DNA of 64,000 bases from Gracilariopsis chorda (lineage: Eukaryota > Rhodophyta > Florideophyceae > Gracilariales > Gracilariaceae): contig NBIV01000060.1 in the NCBI GenBank assembly GCA_003194525.1, forward strand, positions 124,001 to 188,000. Direction: 5' to 3'. The notes below the pieces were generated by a model. It searched no databases. It worked only from the letters and a program-made list of their open reading frames with translations, and was not told where the DNA came from. The translations under genes and the position numbers were made by a program. Below are positions 31,677 to 42,889 of the stretch, in pieces; the stretch's first letter is position 1; every line of letters starts with the position of its first letter.

Positions 31677-33772
31677 CTATTCATTCGATGCCGTTCCTGA
31701 TGACGGCATCTTCACGCCCAGCACTGCACGTGTCGTAGTACCCATCTCTTTGTGCATGTTGCGCGACGCACGCCAGTACAAAGCATGATGAACCATTCGG
31801 AAGTCATCAGGTGATAGGCACTCCGCCCGATGGTGCTTCCTCAGATTTATCCTCTGCATCCATGGATGGGAATGCTTCACTGCATTTCTCCTTGCAGGCC
31901 ACTCACTCGGCAACGAGTATACCAGGTCCACCCAAGACATGTCCGCTCCCATAGCCAGCTCTCCTGGCGTACTTAAGCCAGCTGGAAGCTTGTCAGGATT
32001 CTTATCGTCAAAGCTGCCTGCAGTTTGCTGCTCCTCTGCCTCGTCTTCCTCATCATCCACAAAGTCTCCTGAGCTTCATCCTTGCTTGACTTGAGCACAA
32101 TGATCTCCTGTGCTGTCAACCACCTCTTCAAATCTCTCCTTTTCATACTACGCAGCACCTCCACCACCTCCTGCGAGATACCAAAGCCAGGTCGCTTCAC
32201 ACCAGGTGCAGTCGGCTTACGATTCGATCGTCTCTGCCTCTTCACCGGTGGCTCAAAATCAACTGACTCTTCATGTTCATCTTCGTCCAGGACCTCCGCT
32301 TTACGCTTCTTTGAGATTCGTTTACTTCTTTGACGCTCCTGGTCAGCGTTTGGAGGCTCTTGAGCAGCTTCCTCATTCAGACCAAGCAACTCGATCACGT
32401 CCACATCAGCCGCAGAGGGAGCAGCAGCAGTAGCATCCTGTCCCTGCATGCCCGACAAAGCGCTGAACAACGTCCTGCAAACCTCTTTCACCTTATTACT
32501 CACTCTGGACTCTATTGAACTGCGTTTCTCTTTCTTATACCACTTCCCCAGACGAGATATGATATGCTTCGACACAGTCTGCTCAGAATCGCTGATGGTA
32601 ACCGTGGTATTCATCACTTCCTGTACATTCTTTTTCTCCTTCATGGAACTCTCCAGCTCACTGCAAATTTCATACGTTCTAGAAGCGCAGTCGAAGAAGT
32701 ACTTTCGGAAATCCTCAAACGGTCCCATCTTCACAGTGGCCGCTGACCTCACTCGAACATGCGCCTGTAGACATTGGATAGAAAAACGAAACTTATCCCC
32801 TGATATTCCAAGCAGAATATCACTAGACACATGAGTGATTCCAATTTGAGGCGTCTCCTGCCACACCACATCGAAGAACTCTAAAAGACCGGGATTACGC
32901 GCAAACTTCAGAGCAAGAGCAGAATGGCGATTGAAATGATGTATATATCCTTCTTTCCCCTTCGTCTGACTGCTCCACAACATCCCCGTGATTTGGCTTG
33001 GTTTAAGCTTCGACAATTCATACCCATCCTGCTCTATGCCATTACGAATAAACGAAACAGCAGTGTGAATCTTATTTGCGAAGGACATCACCAGAACACT
33101 GGAGCTCAAATCATTCAGCGTCTTCCCCAGCCACAACATCTCATTCAAAGTCATTCTCCGGCCATCGTTCCGTTCCCAAAGCGTGAAGTTCAAACCAGCA
33201 ATAATCCGTGCCCATCTCGCACCATCGTGCTCGAGGTCCAGTAGAACACTCACTCCATGGAAGCCGTCCACCAAAACCATAGGAACAATCAAACGCCCAC
33301 TCGCATCAATAGCGTCACGAACCGGCACATCCTCCAACAGTGCCACTGCAATCGACCCAAGAGAAGGGAGCCATCCGAATTTCCACAGTTTGTTCGAAGT
33401 ATCTCGAAGATGTTTGTCATTCTTCGAACGAGCCATGTTCTTCGGAAATCGAATGTTGTGGATATCGATTACGCACTTGTGCTGGTCATAATCATCTCGA
33501 TTGATGTCTAAGACCCCCAAACTGTTATCCACCTCTTCCGAAGGGACAGCATCACCGTCATCATATAAAAACCTCTCCTCCGGATCAAGATCTTTCCTGG
33601 AGAGTACAGGCACCTCTATGAAGTCATCATCGGAGCTTGCTCCGACTTCAGGGCCTCCTTGGTTTCCAGAGCCGCCCGCAAGAGCACCTGATGTTCCTCC
33701 ACCGCTCTGACGGGTTTTCACCGGAGCCTCTCCACCGCTCTCAAGGCTCTTCACCGGCGCTTTGGTCACCAA
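31677..33772 (-). CDS. Large protein of the mobile block, possible ParB/Srx-like domain
   Basis: There are two overlapping frames (33772-31973 and 32060-31677) whose products fit one protein of about 720 residues with one frame change. The N-terminal third has a layout like ParB nuclease-fold proteins: CVIDIHNIRFPKN, a helix, then PMVLVDGFHGVSVLLDLEHD in the place of the DGxHR box, and TLNEMLWLGKTLND. The middle is helical; the end has basic nuclear-signal-like clusters (KRISKKRKAE, PPVKRQRRSNRKP) and acidic runs. The first in-frame ATG is unclear: the minus frame at 33927 (MMSVKNEGGEG) may be its true start in another phase. The ParB reading is tentative. Confidence 0.5.
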
Positions 33773-33937
33773 AATTCTTTATGGTGTACCAGCAACAGCG
33801 GAAAGGCGCTTGACTTGACTTGCAGTGGTCCTGGAAGCCGTACTTCTGTGTACAGTCTTCACATTTGCTCCTGACTGCGGAGGAACCGACTCATTCCCCT
33901 CTCCGCCTTCATTTTTGACACTCATCATCGCAGTGTC

Positions 33938-34330
33938 TCATGCATATAAACCCGCTGAAACCATCTCCTTCAGAGTTGCGGGCGGTTCCTTGGGACCCCC
34001 AAAAACATAAGGGTACTTCTCATCTTGGTGTGACGAAATATTTGTCTTAAAGATAACCACCAAGTCCTCTCCAGGCCTTTGCGTAGAGGAGAGGGGATGG
34101 TTGTGTATTAAACGACAGAGTGTCGTCCCCGGCCCCCCAGCAACCCCCACACCGCGCAATTTCGCCTTTCCTACCTTCACCTTCGCATCACTACTCCCAA
34201 CTCGTACGAACAGATTGACCTCGGCATCGCCCTTAAGCACCTGACCCGTATTGCCGCCAATTGATGGCTCAGGGTGGCTGGCAGTTCGGGTGGCCCCACG
34301 GCTCTTCGCTTTGCCTCGCATGCTCGGCAT
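33938..34330 (-). CDS. Small protein of the mobile block, unrecognised
   Basis: This 130-residue frame begins MPSMRGKAKSRGATRTA, has a basic N-terminus, and ends in KYPYVFGGPKEPPATLKEMV. A further minus frame (34446-34177) overlaps its 5' end in another phase. It is the gene nearest the large palindrome on the left and is divergent from the methyltransferase-SET gene. No domain is recognised. Confidence 0.4.
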   Translation of the reverse strand: MPSMRGKAKSRGATRTASHPEPSIGGNTGQVLKGDAEVNLFVRVGSSDAKVKVGKAKLRGVGVAGGPGTTLCRLIHNHPLSSTQRPGEDLVVIFKTNISSHQDEKYPYVFGGPKEPPATLKEMVSAGLYA

Positions 34331-34622
34331 GTCAATAACACGTCTCTTCGGCGAAACAGGCTTCCTCGAGTCCGTTTCCGTGATGGCGCGTTTATCTTAT
34401 TCCCAGTGGAATCCATGGCTGAGTACTTCAAAGGTCGCGATTGCATTTTCTTGGCACCCGCTGACGTCGAATGCTCCCGTGATCACGATGCTTAGTTCCA
34501 AAGAGATGGAAGTAAGCACTATATATCGTTTTCAAGACGTTTCATGACATCCATTGTCGTCAACGTAGCATCCCTGCAATTCCCCTCCCAATTACTTGCA
34601 TTGCAAAAAGAATTTGATAATT

Positions 34623-34780
34623 TTTTGGTCGAGGACCATGGTCCGAGCTGTCGTGGTGCTCCATCGCGAACACTATGGAGCGCCAGGACGCGAAATTTTA
34701 ATTAAAATTCATGCCTGGCGCTCCATCGTGTTCGCGATGGAGCACCATGACTCCTCGGACCACGGTCCTCGACCCAAAAC
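34623..34780. repeat. 157-bp imperfect palindrome in a divergent promoter region
   Basis: The arms at 34623-34693 and 34710-34780 are complementary with only a few mismatches; the centre is the perfect 16-mer AATTTTAATTAAAATT (34694-34709). Each arm also contains its own small inverted repeat (GCTCCAT...ATGGAGC). The right end is about 40 bp before the ATG of the methyltransferase-SET gene and the left end about 290 bp from the divergent small gene. It could form a cruciform, a binding platform or an origin-like structure. Confidence 0.85.
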
Positions 34781-34819
34781 GAAGAGAAACATAATCCGAA
34801 GGAAACGGGTTCATTCAAG

Positions 34820-37800
34820 ATGCACGGAACCGGAGAACAGCTTATTGATGCTTATCTTGCAGTTGGTGATGACTACGCAGCGACGAGGCAAAATGTGGAT
34901 GAGCCGAAAAGTTTGAGGCACACCGACTTTGTAAAGTTCGCGGTACAGAGTCGCAACGCTCATGACTCTGCCAAGAGAATGTTTCTCACTCTCATGGGAC
35001 CGGAGTACATCCCGTATTCGGACTCCGAGCTCCGTAACATGTCGCTCAGAGGCCCTCCACGTCAACTCTATCTTATGGCAAGAGTGGTGGATGTAAAGGA
35101 CCGTGAAGAAGACAGGCGTGTAAGGGACTTTTGGAAGGTTTATTGTAAAAGGGAAGGGCTTAAAGGAATTCCCCGTAACGTGTTGCTATCTGTCTTTTGC
35201 AAGTCCACTGTTCTGGGAGCAACCAAGAAATCTTCCACTTTCCACACGGATCCTTGCACCGACTTTGAAATGGTCATTGGGTTGTCTATGGTGCAACAGA
35301 ATGGCGTGGATAAGAAAGGAAGTGGTAGGAAGAGGAAAAGGGGCATGGCAGCTAAGAATTTCTCGAAAGTGAGTTTGTCGGACAAGACCCAGAGTCAGAG
35401 AGTCGAATATGGTGTGCAGCTGGTGACCAGGTTGGGGCTGTTTCGCCCAATTCCTCGGGTTTCCCAACGTTGAGGTTATGATCTTGCCTTAAATTCGACT
35501 CGACTATATCAGTGTAGTCTTCACCGATATCGCACAACGCTCCATGGGCTTCCAACACAAAGATTGTTCCAAACAGTTTGTGGAGGAGACGAACGTCACC
35601 ACCGTAGAAGAAAACGTTACCAAATGGGCATGGAATCTGCGGGACCCAGTGGATACAGCGCTTCGCCTTTGTGCCAAAGAATACCTTGGTGACCTTTCTA
35701 ATGTGGTGGTACAAGAGAAACTGTTCAAAATCTCTGCTCCCAGCAAATGGGATGCCCTCAAAAGGTTCATCATCGCGAGAACGAGACTTTTCCCTCTGCG
35801 GTTTGAGAACTTTAGTGAATCTCTTGTCACTACAGTTCAAGAGGCCATAAAGCCTCTGAAGCTCATTGCATTGCATGGAAGCAATGTCAAAGTACATCAA
35901 CCTGTGAAACCAGAGCCCGCAGAAGACGTTGACATCATTATGGAGCCGGTAGAAACTGGTACGGCTGGTGGTGGGAACGAACGTGCTGAGCGTGTGGAAG
36001 GTGGTGATCAGGGTGAGTTGGAAGAAGTGAAAGAGATAGAGATGGTAGAGGATGCGGAACGTGGTACTGCGGAACGTGGTACTGCACCAAAGGCCGCTGA
36101 AGGACTGCAGACAACAGCTTTGTCGCAGAACTTATCGTATGATGTCGAAGGCACGGGGATTCGTTCACCACCGTACCCTACGACTTTGGATGATGTGATA
36201 GCTTACAAGTATTGTGAGAAGGAGATGTCCCGCAACTTCCGTCTCCACAACTGCAAGTTCGAAAATCTCATCAAATTTGACGACAACAAGTCTGGCGAAA
36301 GCGAGGTATCTATTCAAGGAAGGGTACAGTTCCTGCTTTCCGATCTGCCATATGGGACTCTTTCTGAGCGTCGTTTGGAGAACAGAGAACACGATATTCT
36401 GACAGAGAAGGGCATGAGCAGGTCAGCGAGGAGGTCGTCAAAGCTTCTACGTCCTGGTGGACATATTATACAGTTCGGCTCATGGGATCAGGTACCGTTG
36501 TGGCGGGATGTGCTACGGAAAGTTACCTACATGGATGACTCTGATACGAAGCTTTACTTCTTTGTCGTCGACGAACAGCCCCTCCGTTTCGTACAGTCTT
36601 TAGGTAATACGACGGGTAACGTTGGGAGAAGAAGTTGCCGGTTGCACCAGACGACAGAATACGCTGTACATGCTGTTCGTTCTGGAGTTCCTTATGCACA
36701 ACAGCACCGGATGGTCAACTATGAGAACTTCAATTATGTTGCTTCACGATACCCAGCGTATCATGCAATCATGGATCAGGTGCCGCCGATGTCAAATAGT
36801 GAGATGCTCATGTGTTCCGTGAAAAACCCGGATGGGAAGTATACGAGGAAGAGGGTGCAACCGGAACAGAAGTGTAGGGCACTGTTGAAAGAGCTGATTT
36901 GCAGGTTCAGTCAGCCAGGAGACCTCGTGGTCGAAATGTTTGCCGGAACGTTCTCGACAGCGATGGTGTGCATGGAACTGCCCAAGCATCGGAAGTTTGT
37001 GGGGTGTGAACCGGACAAATATTGCTTCGAGCACGCCAGGCATGCCGCTATTGATCGCTTCGCTTCCATACTACGGGAAGGACACACAGATATTGAGAAG
37101 AGCCAAGAGCTTCGAAAGATGGCCCATTGTGTTTCCTCTGCATTCCCAATGGGAAGAAGCAGGCACACCGTGTTATGGAGGGCTGTCGACGGATTTCCAC
37201 AGTACCAAATTCTTCCCCCACACCTTGTCGACTTTCTCTCCACTTTGTGGCAAAGTGAAATCCTAGGGGAGTTGGGAAGGAAGAAAGCTATGGATGGATG
37301 GCCGACGGAGCTGCAGGGAAGAATGAATCTGGAGAACATGAAGTCTCTATTGGCAATGGAGGCTGTGCAATATTATTTGCGAGTGGGCAAGTCTACTATT
37401 CGTCACGAAAAGGCTGGTGTTGGAGTGTTTGCAACTCGTCGAATTGCTGCAGGCGAGGTAGTCTGCTATTTCTACGGGACGTTTGTTTATCATGACCTTT
37501 CGAATCGGAAAGAAGTGCACAAGACCTACGGGGAGGGAGTCATGGGTGTGACGAAGGATCGCTTCCGAAAGTATGCGGTGGAGATAGAAGTCTACTGTGA
37601 ACAGTTCCAATCACTTCCGCATCGAAAAAAGCTGACGAATTGGCATGGAAAACAAGCAAACCCCATTTTATGGGTGGTTCCTTTCCTCTTTTTGTATTGC
37701 GGGGTATATCAACGATCCAAAGTACGTGGAAGGGGATAAACAGTTAGATGCCATGGTGGATGGCCTCGTGAAAAAAGGGAGGCTAATGTGCGAATGAAAC

Positions 37801-37970
37801 GGACACCGGGAGTGGGACGAACACCAGGGGGAATAACGGCCTACAAACGTATTAAGATGGAGGCGATAGCCGACATAGAGCAAGGAGAGGAACTCTTCGC
37901 CAGATACGGTGATGTTTATGACCGGCAAACCCATTTGAATGTGGAGGATGGAACGATAGTCATTGATTAG
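34820..37970 (+). CDS. DNA amino-methyltransferase fused to a SET domain
   Basis: A long gene of about 1,050 codons, interrupted about three times. The first part (34820-35473) has no known domain. The main frame (35544-37739) contains LLSDLPYGT (about residue 263), a DPPY-type motif IV; LLRPGGHIIQFGSW (motif VI-like); and LVVEMFAGTFSTAMVCMEL followed by KFVGCEPD (about 460-490), the SAM-binding motif I. Motif IV before motif I is the beta-class order of N6-adenine or N4-cytosine DNA methyltransferases. A SET domain follows from residue 620: KAGVGVFATRRIAAGEVVCY, then to 37970 KMEAIADIEQGEELFARYGD, the usual GEEL end. SET domains methylate protein lysines. The joint presence suggests a chromatin- and DNA-marking protein of the element. 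Confidence 0.7.
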
Positions 37971-38267
37971 TGTGTTATTATAAAACTTTGTCCACAGCTT
38001 GGCTAAAGGGCGACGTTTAATATTTGAACGGATGTGTAGTCCTAACTTAATAGAACATCACTTTTCAGTAAGGATAGAAGATACAAAGCGATATAGATGT
38101 GATACAGAAACGTCCATTTTCGGTACCACGGAAGATTGTATTTTCAAGATTTCACAAAAAACAAAGATTTTTGTGCGCATTGGGTGGCGAGGTTTTCCCC
38201 GAAAACACACGGCGTATGCCATCCCAGAGCGTCACTAGCCACTTGTGCAAGAGGTTTGACTCCAAGA

Positions 38268-40677
38268 ATGGCGCCGAAGGGAAAGAAGCGAGGCCCGACA
38301 AGGGGTGGTAGGGCGAGTGCGCCTATGACGCGGCGAAAGACTATTGAGGAGCGAGCCGCGAGTGGAACAAAATCGAAATCATGTGTTCCCAGGAGCGGAT
38401 TATCGGGGAGGAGGTCAGGAGAAGGTGCTTCGAAGAGAGGGGGAAGAAGTGGGGCAAAGAACGTCGGATCCGAGCGCACGACGAGTGAGCGCACGAAGAG
38501 TGAGAATGTGAAGGCTGATGCCTATGAGCATGTAGCACGCAGTAGAGATTCGGTTCGGGTACAGCGATCTATGCCTGGGTCTGGTGGTGGGGTAGAGGGT
38601 AAGAAAGGGTCGGTTGCTAGGAGAAGAGAAAAGGTACCACATCAGAGAGGATTGAAAGCAAATGCGCGGGTCGAAGACCGAAATAAAGATGAAGAAATGC
38701 CGGAAAGGAAACAAATAGAAGAGGCAGTTGCGCTGAAGAGAGGTGGATCCCTAAGGGGAAATCAATATGGAGGAGAGGTGAATGTCCCTTTGGTAGAGAG
38801 TGATGGGGACGAAGAGGATCACATTGTGAAGGGGAGATGGACGAGAGATAAAATAAAGGAAGGAATGGAACGCCCCTCTGATTTAAAGGAAACGCGAGAA
38901 GTGGAAGAAGTGGTCAGAGCGACGGATTGAATACAGGAAGCATCGAAAAGCGGAGAACGCACGAGCACCCCGGTACGGGCGCGAAAGGTGCAAATGGCTA
39001 AAGACTTGGAAAGTGATAAAGGAAGCATAACGCCGCGGACTCCGGAAGGAATGCGAGAGAGGAAACGAAGTGTTCATCGGTCGCCAAGTGAGCCTGCTCA
39101 GGAGCGACGGCTGCCTGTCAATATTTTGGGAGATGCAGGGAATGACGACATCGGTGTGATGTCTCGATCTTCGTTAGTTGAGAGGGTCAATATGTTGAAG
39201 GCAGAACTCGGGCAGACCAAAGGGGACCAATGCAGCCTAAAGATGTCGCTGAAGCTGATGCAAGAGGAACTGAAGAGGATGAGAGAAGAGATGAGCGAGA
39301 AGAATTAGCTGATGGATAGCTTACGGGAAGGGATGAAGGTGAGACGAGGGGAGAGAAAGGGATCTGAAGGTGAAAAGGAATTGCAAGGGCGTAGGAAGTA
39401 TGTGGTTGATGTGCAAGAGGGTTTTTATGGGTTTGCCAGGGTAGTATATGATAGTTTGTTTTACTATGCGAAGGTGGAGGTACCGGAGCTTTGTTTTACT
39501 TCGGAGGGTGTGGAAAGGAGCTGGACGAATCGATGCGAAGTATTGGGGAAGGGAAAAGAGGGGAGTGTGTTTGTTGTGGGAGGAAAGGAGATGGTACGTG
39601 GATGTCCGTTTGAGATTGCGTCCGAGATGAGGTCGTACACGCCTTCGTCGCGAGGAAAAAGTAATGAACTATTGAAGTACTTGGTTGGTGTTGAGATTGA
39701 GGGGGAGAGATGGGAGTCGATTCGTGAAGCGGGTAGGAAGGATCAATGCGTGCGGGAGGTTGTTGCAGACAGGTGTTTGAGGCAACGTATGAAGCAGAAG
39801 TTGAGTGATGTGATTGGGGTTCGGAAGCGTGCGGCACGGGACAAAATGTTTTCGTTGCTTGGATATGACTTTATAGCCAGACGTGTGAGGCTGCCAGAGG
39901 GGACGGAGCTAGAAATTGAGTTGAAGAAGCAGTTAGAGGAAGTAAAGACCAAGTTCATGGGGGATGGGGAGGCGAGGAGTGGTAGGTTATGTTCTTGGAG
40001 GATGAAAACAATCGAAGATCTTACGTATTCTGGATTTCAGGTTGCTGGGCGGCTGAGAGAGTTTAGTGAAGGGGACATGTACTTCAAGAACGGGGCTGCG
40101 GTGGAAGTGTTGGAAGAATTCATGGGATATGAGGTGGGAACGGAAAGGGAGGGAAAGATGGAGTACGTTGGTGGGACAGTGATGCATTTGGCTCGTTTGG
40201 ATGCGTGGATCGGATGCGTTTTGACGGCAATGGACACAGATATGGGGCGTGGAGGAAGACGGCAGTTGTTATTTTCTACGTTGTACGCTTCCGCTCGCGG
40301 TAGGGAATATACTTGGTGTGGCGTGGGAGAGGGTGAGAGAGCTACATCATGAAGAATTGGAGAATGAAGGTTGCGATGAGGGTGACCCGCGTTGCATAGC
40401 TGGTAATGGGGATAGAGAAGTGATGGTAGCTCTGTGGATACCTTCGAAGCGCAGGATATACTTGGCCGTGAAGGATGAATACTTTTTGGAACATATGACG
40501 AAACGGCTGGGAGGGTTGCTGGACTGTTATGTTGCTGCGTGTCGGCCAGAAGATGTGTGGATGAAGAGGTTGGTGAAAGAGAGTCGAGATGTTGGGAGAG
40601 GTGAGGCGACGGATCATGTCAAGGCGCAGTGGGAGGAAGGTCTGGGAGGTTATGAAGAACAAGTTGAGGAAGAATAG
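38268..40677 (+). CDS. Basic coiled-coil protein of the mobile block, unrecognised
   Basis: This is a mostly single frame of about 700-800 codons starting MAPKGKKRGPTRGGRAS, interrupted about three times. The N-terminal third is very basic and Ser/Arg-rich; a coiled coil follows (VERVNMLKAELGQTKGD, LMQEELKRMREEM), then a globular region (YVVDVQEGFYGFARVVYDSL, RKRAARDKMFSLLGYDFIA). It lies just downstream of the methyltransferase-SET gene in the same direction and converges on the transposase-like gene. No known domain is seen. A DNA-binding accessory protein is a guess. Confidence 0.5.
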
Positions 40678-40749
40678 TGTTACTGGTGGAACGGGTGGTT
40701 TACTGATGTGTTGTAGATTGTGGGGCGTAAGACTTTGAAGAGGTTTCAC

Positions 40750-42570
40750 GATAGAATCGGTTGATGTAGAAACGATGGAAGCGCCAGTGAAGACGAGGAG
40801 TGAATGGCAGGGCGGGGTATTATTCTCGAATGACTTGGACTGCACCTAGATTGGAGGTGGAAGGACTGAGGCCGACCCAAGGAGATACGTTGTCGTCGGT
40901 GGAAGGTTTGGAGATGGGAACTGGATCGGTGGTGTGGTCCCGCTCGTCATCGGTTGACCACCGAAGACAGACGCAGTTGAGGGTGATATCGACATTGTCT
41001 CGAAGTAGTACGAGTTCAAGGAATTGTACAAAAGCGAATTCCTGTGTAATGGGGGTGGAAGAGCTTGAAGAGGGGGAAGGTAGTTTGAAGCGAACTAGGG
41101 CAATGAGCTTGGAGACCCATGCAGTGGGTGTGGATGGAGAGGAGGAGTTGGTTCCTGCGACAAGGATATGGGAGAAATTTGGTGATCTCGAAGGTCCGAA
41201 TGATGGAATGGCGAAGATGCGTTAGAGGAGAGGGACTGAGGGTTCTTGGAGGATTAGTTCGATTCGTTCTTGGTTGTAATTGTGTAGTGTTGGGATGTAA
41301 CCGCCGACGACGTATGCGGAGTTGACGAAGGTGAGATGAGTTCGACGGAGGTTGTTGGATGAGGGATTTAGCTTGAGATATTCGATGGAAAGGGAGACGA
41401 AGGAATGAAGTGTGGTGTGAACTAGTTGTGAGATGATGGAGAGCGTGTCTGAGGAGAACAGTTCTTGAAGAAATTCTGGACTTGCATTGGGGGTGGATGC
41501 AAGGTACTTGCGGCTGTGAAGATGTCGTAGAAGGAAAGATGTTTTCCGTCATGTACGAAGGAGGGTTTGCGTGGTTGCGGTTGAGTTGGAGGTCAAGCAT
41601 GGGAGGATAGGGAAGGGTCTGCGGAAAGTGGATTCCAGTCTTTCAAGAGATTGGAGCGGTCTATAGCACGGATGGTTTCTGTATGGGCGGTGGCTCTTCG
41701 CTTGGAAGTTTTGGAGTAATGTGATTTGAAGAGGACGTGGGCGTGGTCGAAGATGCCTGCGTCGTTGAAGTGGAGACCCCCGCATCGGCGTATTTCTTCG
41801 ACGATGTGGTCGAGGAGATGGAACTTGAGGGTGCCGAGGTGGGAGGAGTGGTAGGGCCCGAGAATGGATGCGGCTGTGACTTCGAAGGATCTGATGTGTT
41901 TTTCGAGAGATAGGAGGGAGGTGTCTGTCCATTCCGCGGAGGAGTTGTATCGCATAGCGGAGAGAAGGAGGTCTTTGTACTTGTAGAAGACAGAAGTGAT
42001 GGGGGAGGAGTCGGTTTCTTTGCAGCATCTGTCGACGAAGGCGCCGATGAAGGGGAAGACCATGTCGAGGGTGCAGTAATCCTTTGCTTCCAGCATTCCT
42101 CGTAAGCATTCTGCAGTGAAGAAGCCGTTGAGGGCTTGGGAGTTGTCGGTTGTGGAGAAGTCGTTGTGGAGGCCGGGTGTGGGGAAGTCCTTTTCGATGG
42201 CGGCGAGGATGGAGTTGGAGTGTTTGAGGATTGAGGTGCGGATAGAATGGAAGGAAAGTTTGGTGTTGTTGGGGCCGACTGTGGTGAAGAGTGATTCGGA
42301 GTGGAGTCGTTCGATGGAGGTGGCCGCGATGCGGCCATAGAAGGTGCAACGGGGATGGCCACATGGTATCATGGCGGGGGAAGGAGAACGGAGAACGGGA
42401 TGCTTGGAAACAGAGAAGGGAGGGTGGTGGCAGAGTGGGATATCGGGGAGCCTAATATTATGGCGCACGTAGATGAGGTGGTGCACGTGATGCAGAGCGT
42501 CTTTTCGTAGGGCGTGGGGTAGAGCATGCGATGCAGAGAGCAGGTAGGGCAACGGGTGATAGAAAGCCAA
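40750..42570 (-). CDS. KDZ/Plavaka-like transposase, C-terminal part
   Basis: The minus-strand reading starts in a frame open from 42570 and continues in shifted phases to about 40750. It shows LKFHLLDHIVEEIRRCGGLH, then NDAGIFDHAHVLFKSHYSK and TSKRRATAHTETI, the pattern at the end of KDZ/Plavaka-type DDE transposases (K-x-H-x2-H block followed by an E/D-H box and T-S-x-RR). The upstream catalytic part is missing or lies beyond recognition near the right end. It is interrupted a few times. Opposite-strand frames in this stretch are shadows. The exact superfamily is uncertain. Confidence 0.5.
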
Positions 42571-42889
42571 AGCTATTTGGTTATGTAAACGCTATGTATT
42601 TATTCTATTTTGCTATTTGAAGGGGCACTCGCTCAGGACCAGTAAGATTTGGATTCCACGTGCACCTGAGAGGGTAGGTATTAGTGGAGTCTGGCGCTAG
42701 TTTTACCTCCAAAGAAACTGGGAAATGTCTAGTATACCGCTAGTCTTTTGTGCCAAGCAAACTAGCTCTGTGCTATGTACGGAATTATTTTGAGAAATTT
42801 GATTCATTCAGAATTGGGTTTGAAGAGTCGTTATTCGTCCATTTTAATTCTTTGCCTTTTGAATGCCAAACTAGCATAACGAGAACACC

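Larger units (their letters stand above)
30083..42876. mobile_element. 12.8-kb composite mobile block with methyltransferase-SET and KDZ/Plavaka-like genes
   Basis: The block lies between two broken host genes that stop or start at its edges (ValRS near 30045, LigA near 42890). Its ends carry the inverted 9-mer TGCTAGTTT (30083-30091) and AAACTAGCA (42868-42876), and GCTAGTTT-like words recur inside both ends (30178 and 30335; 42695, 42737 and 42768). The genes form two divergent-convergent pairs: small minus genes at 30.5-34.3 kb, a plus pair at 34.8-40.7 kb, and a minus transposase-like gene at 40.75-42.57 kb. I saw no target duplication and no capsid or polymerase gene. Most genes have a few frame breaks, so the element is either aged or its consensus is rough. 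Boundaries are inferred. Confidence 0.55.

Noticed and set aside
41549-42364. Arg/Pro/His-rich minus frame of 271 residues
   Set aside because: It is an out-of-phase shadow of the transposase-like gene on the same strand.
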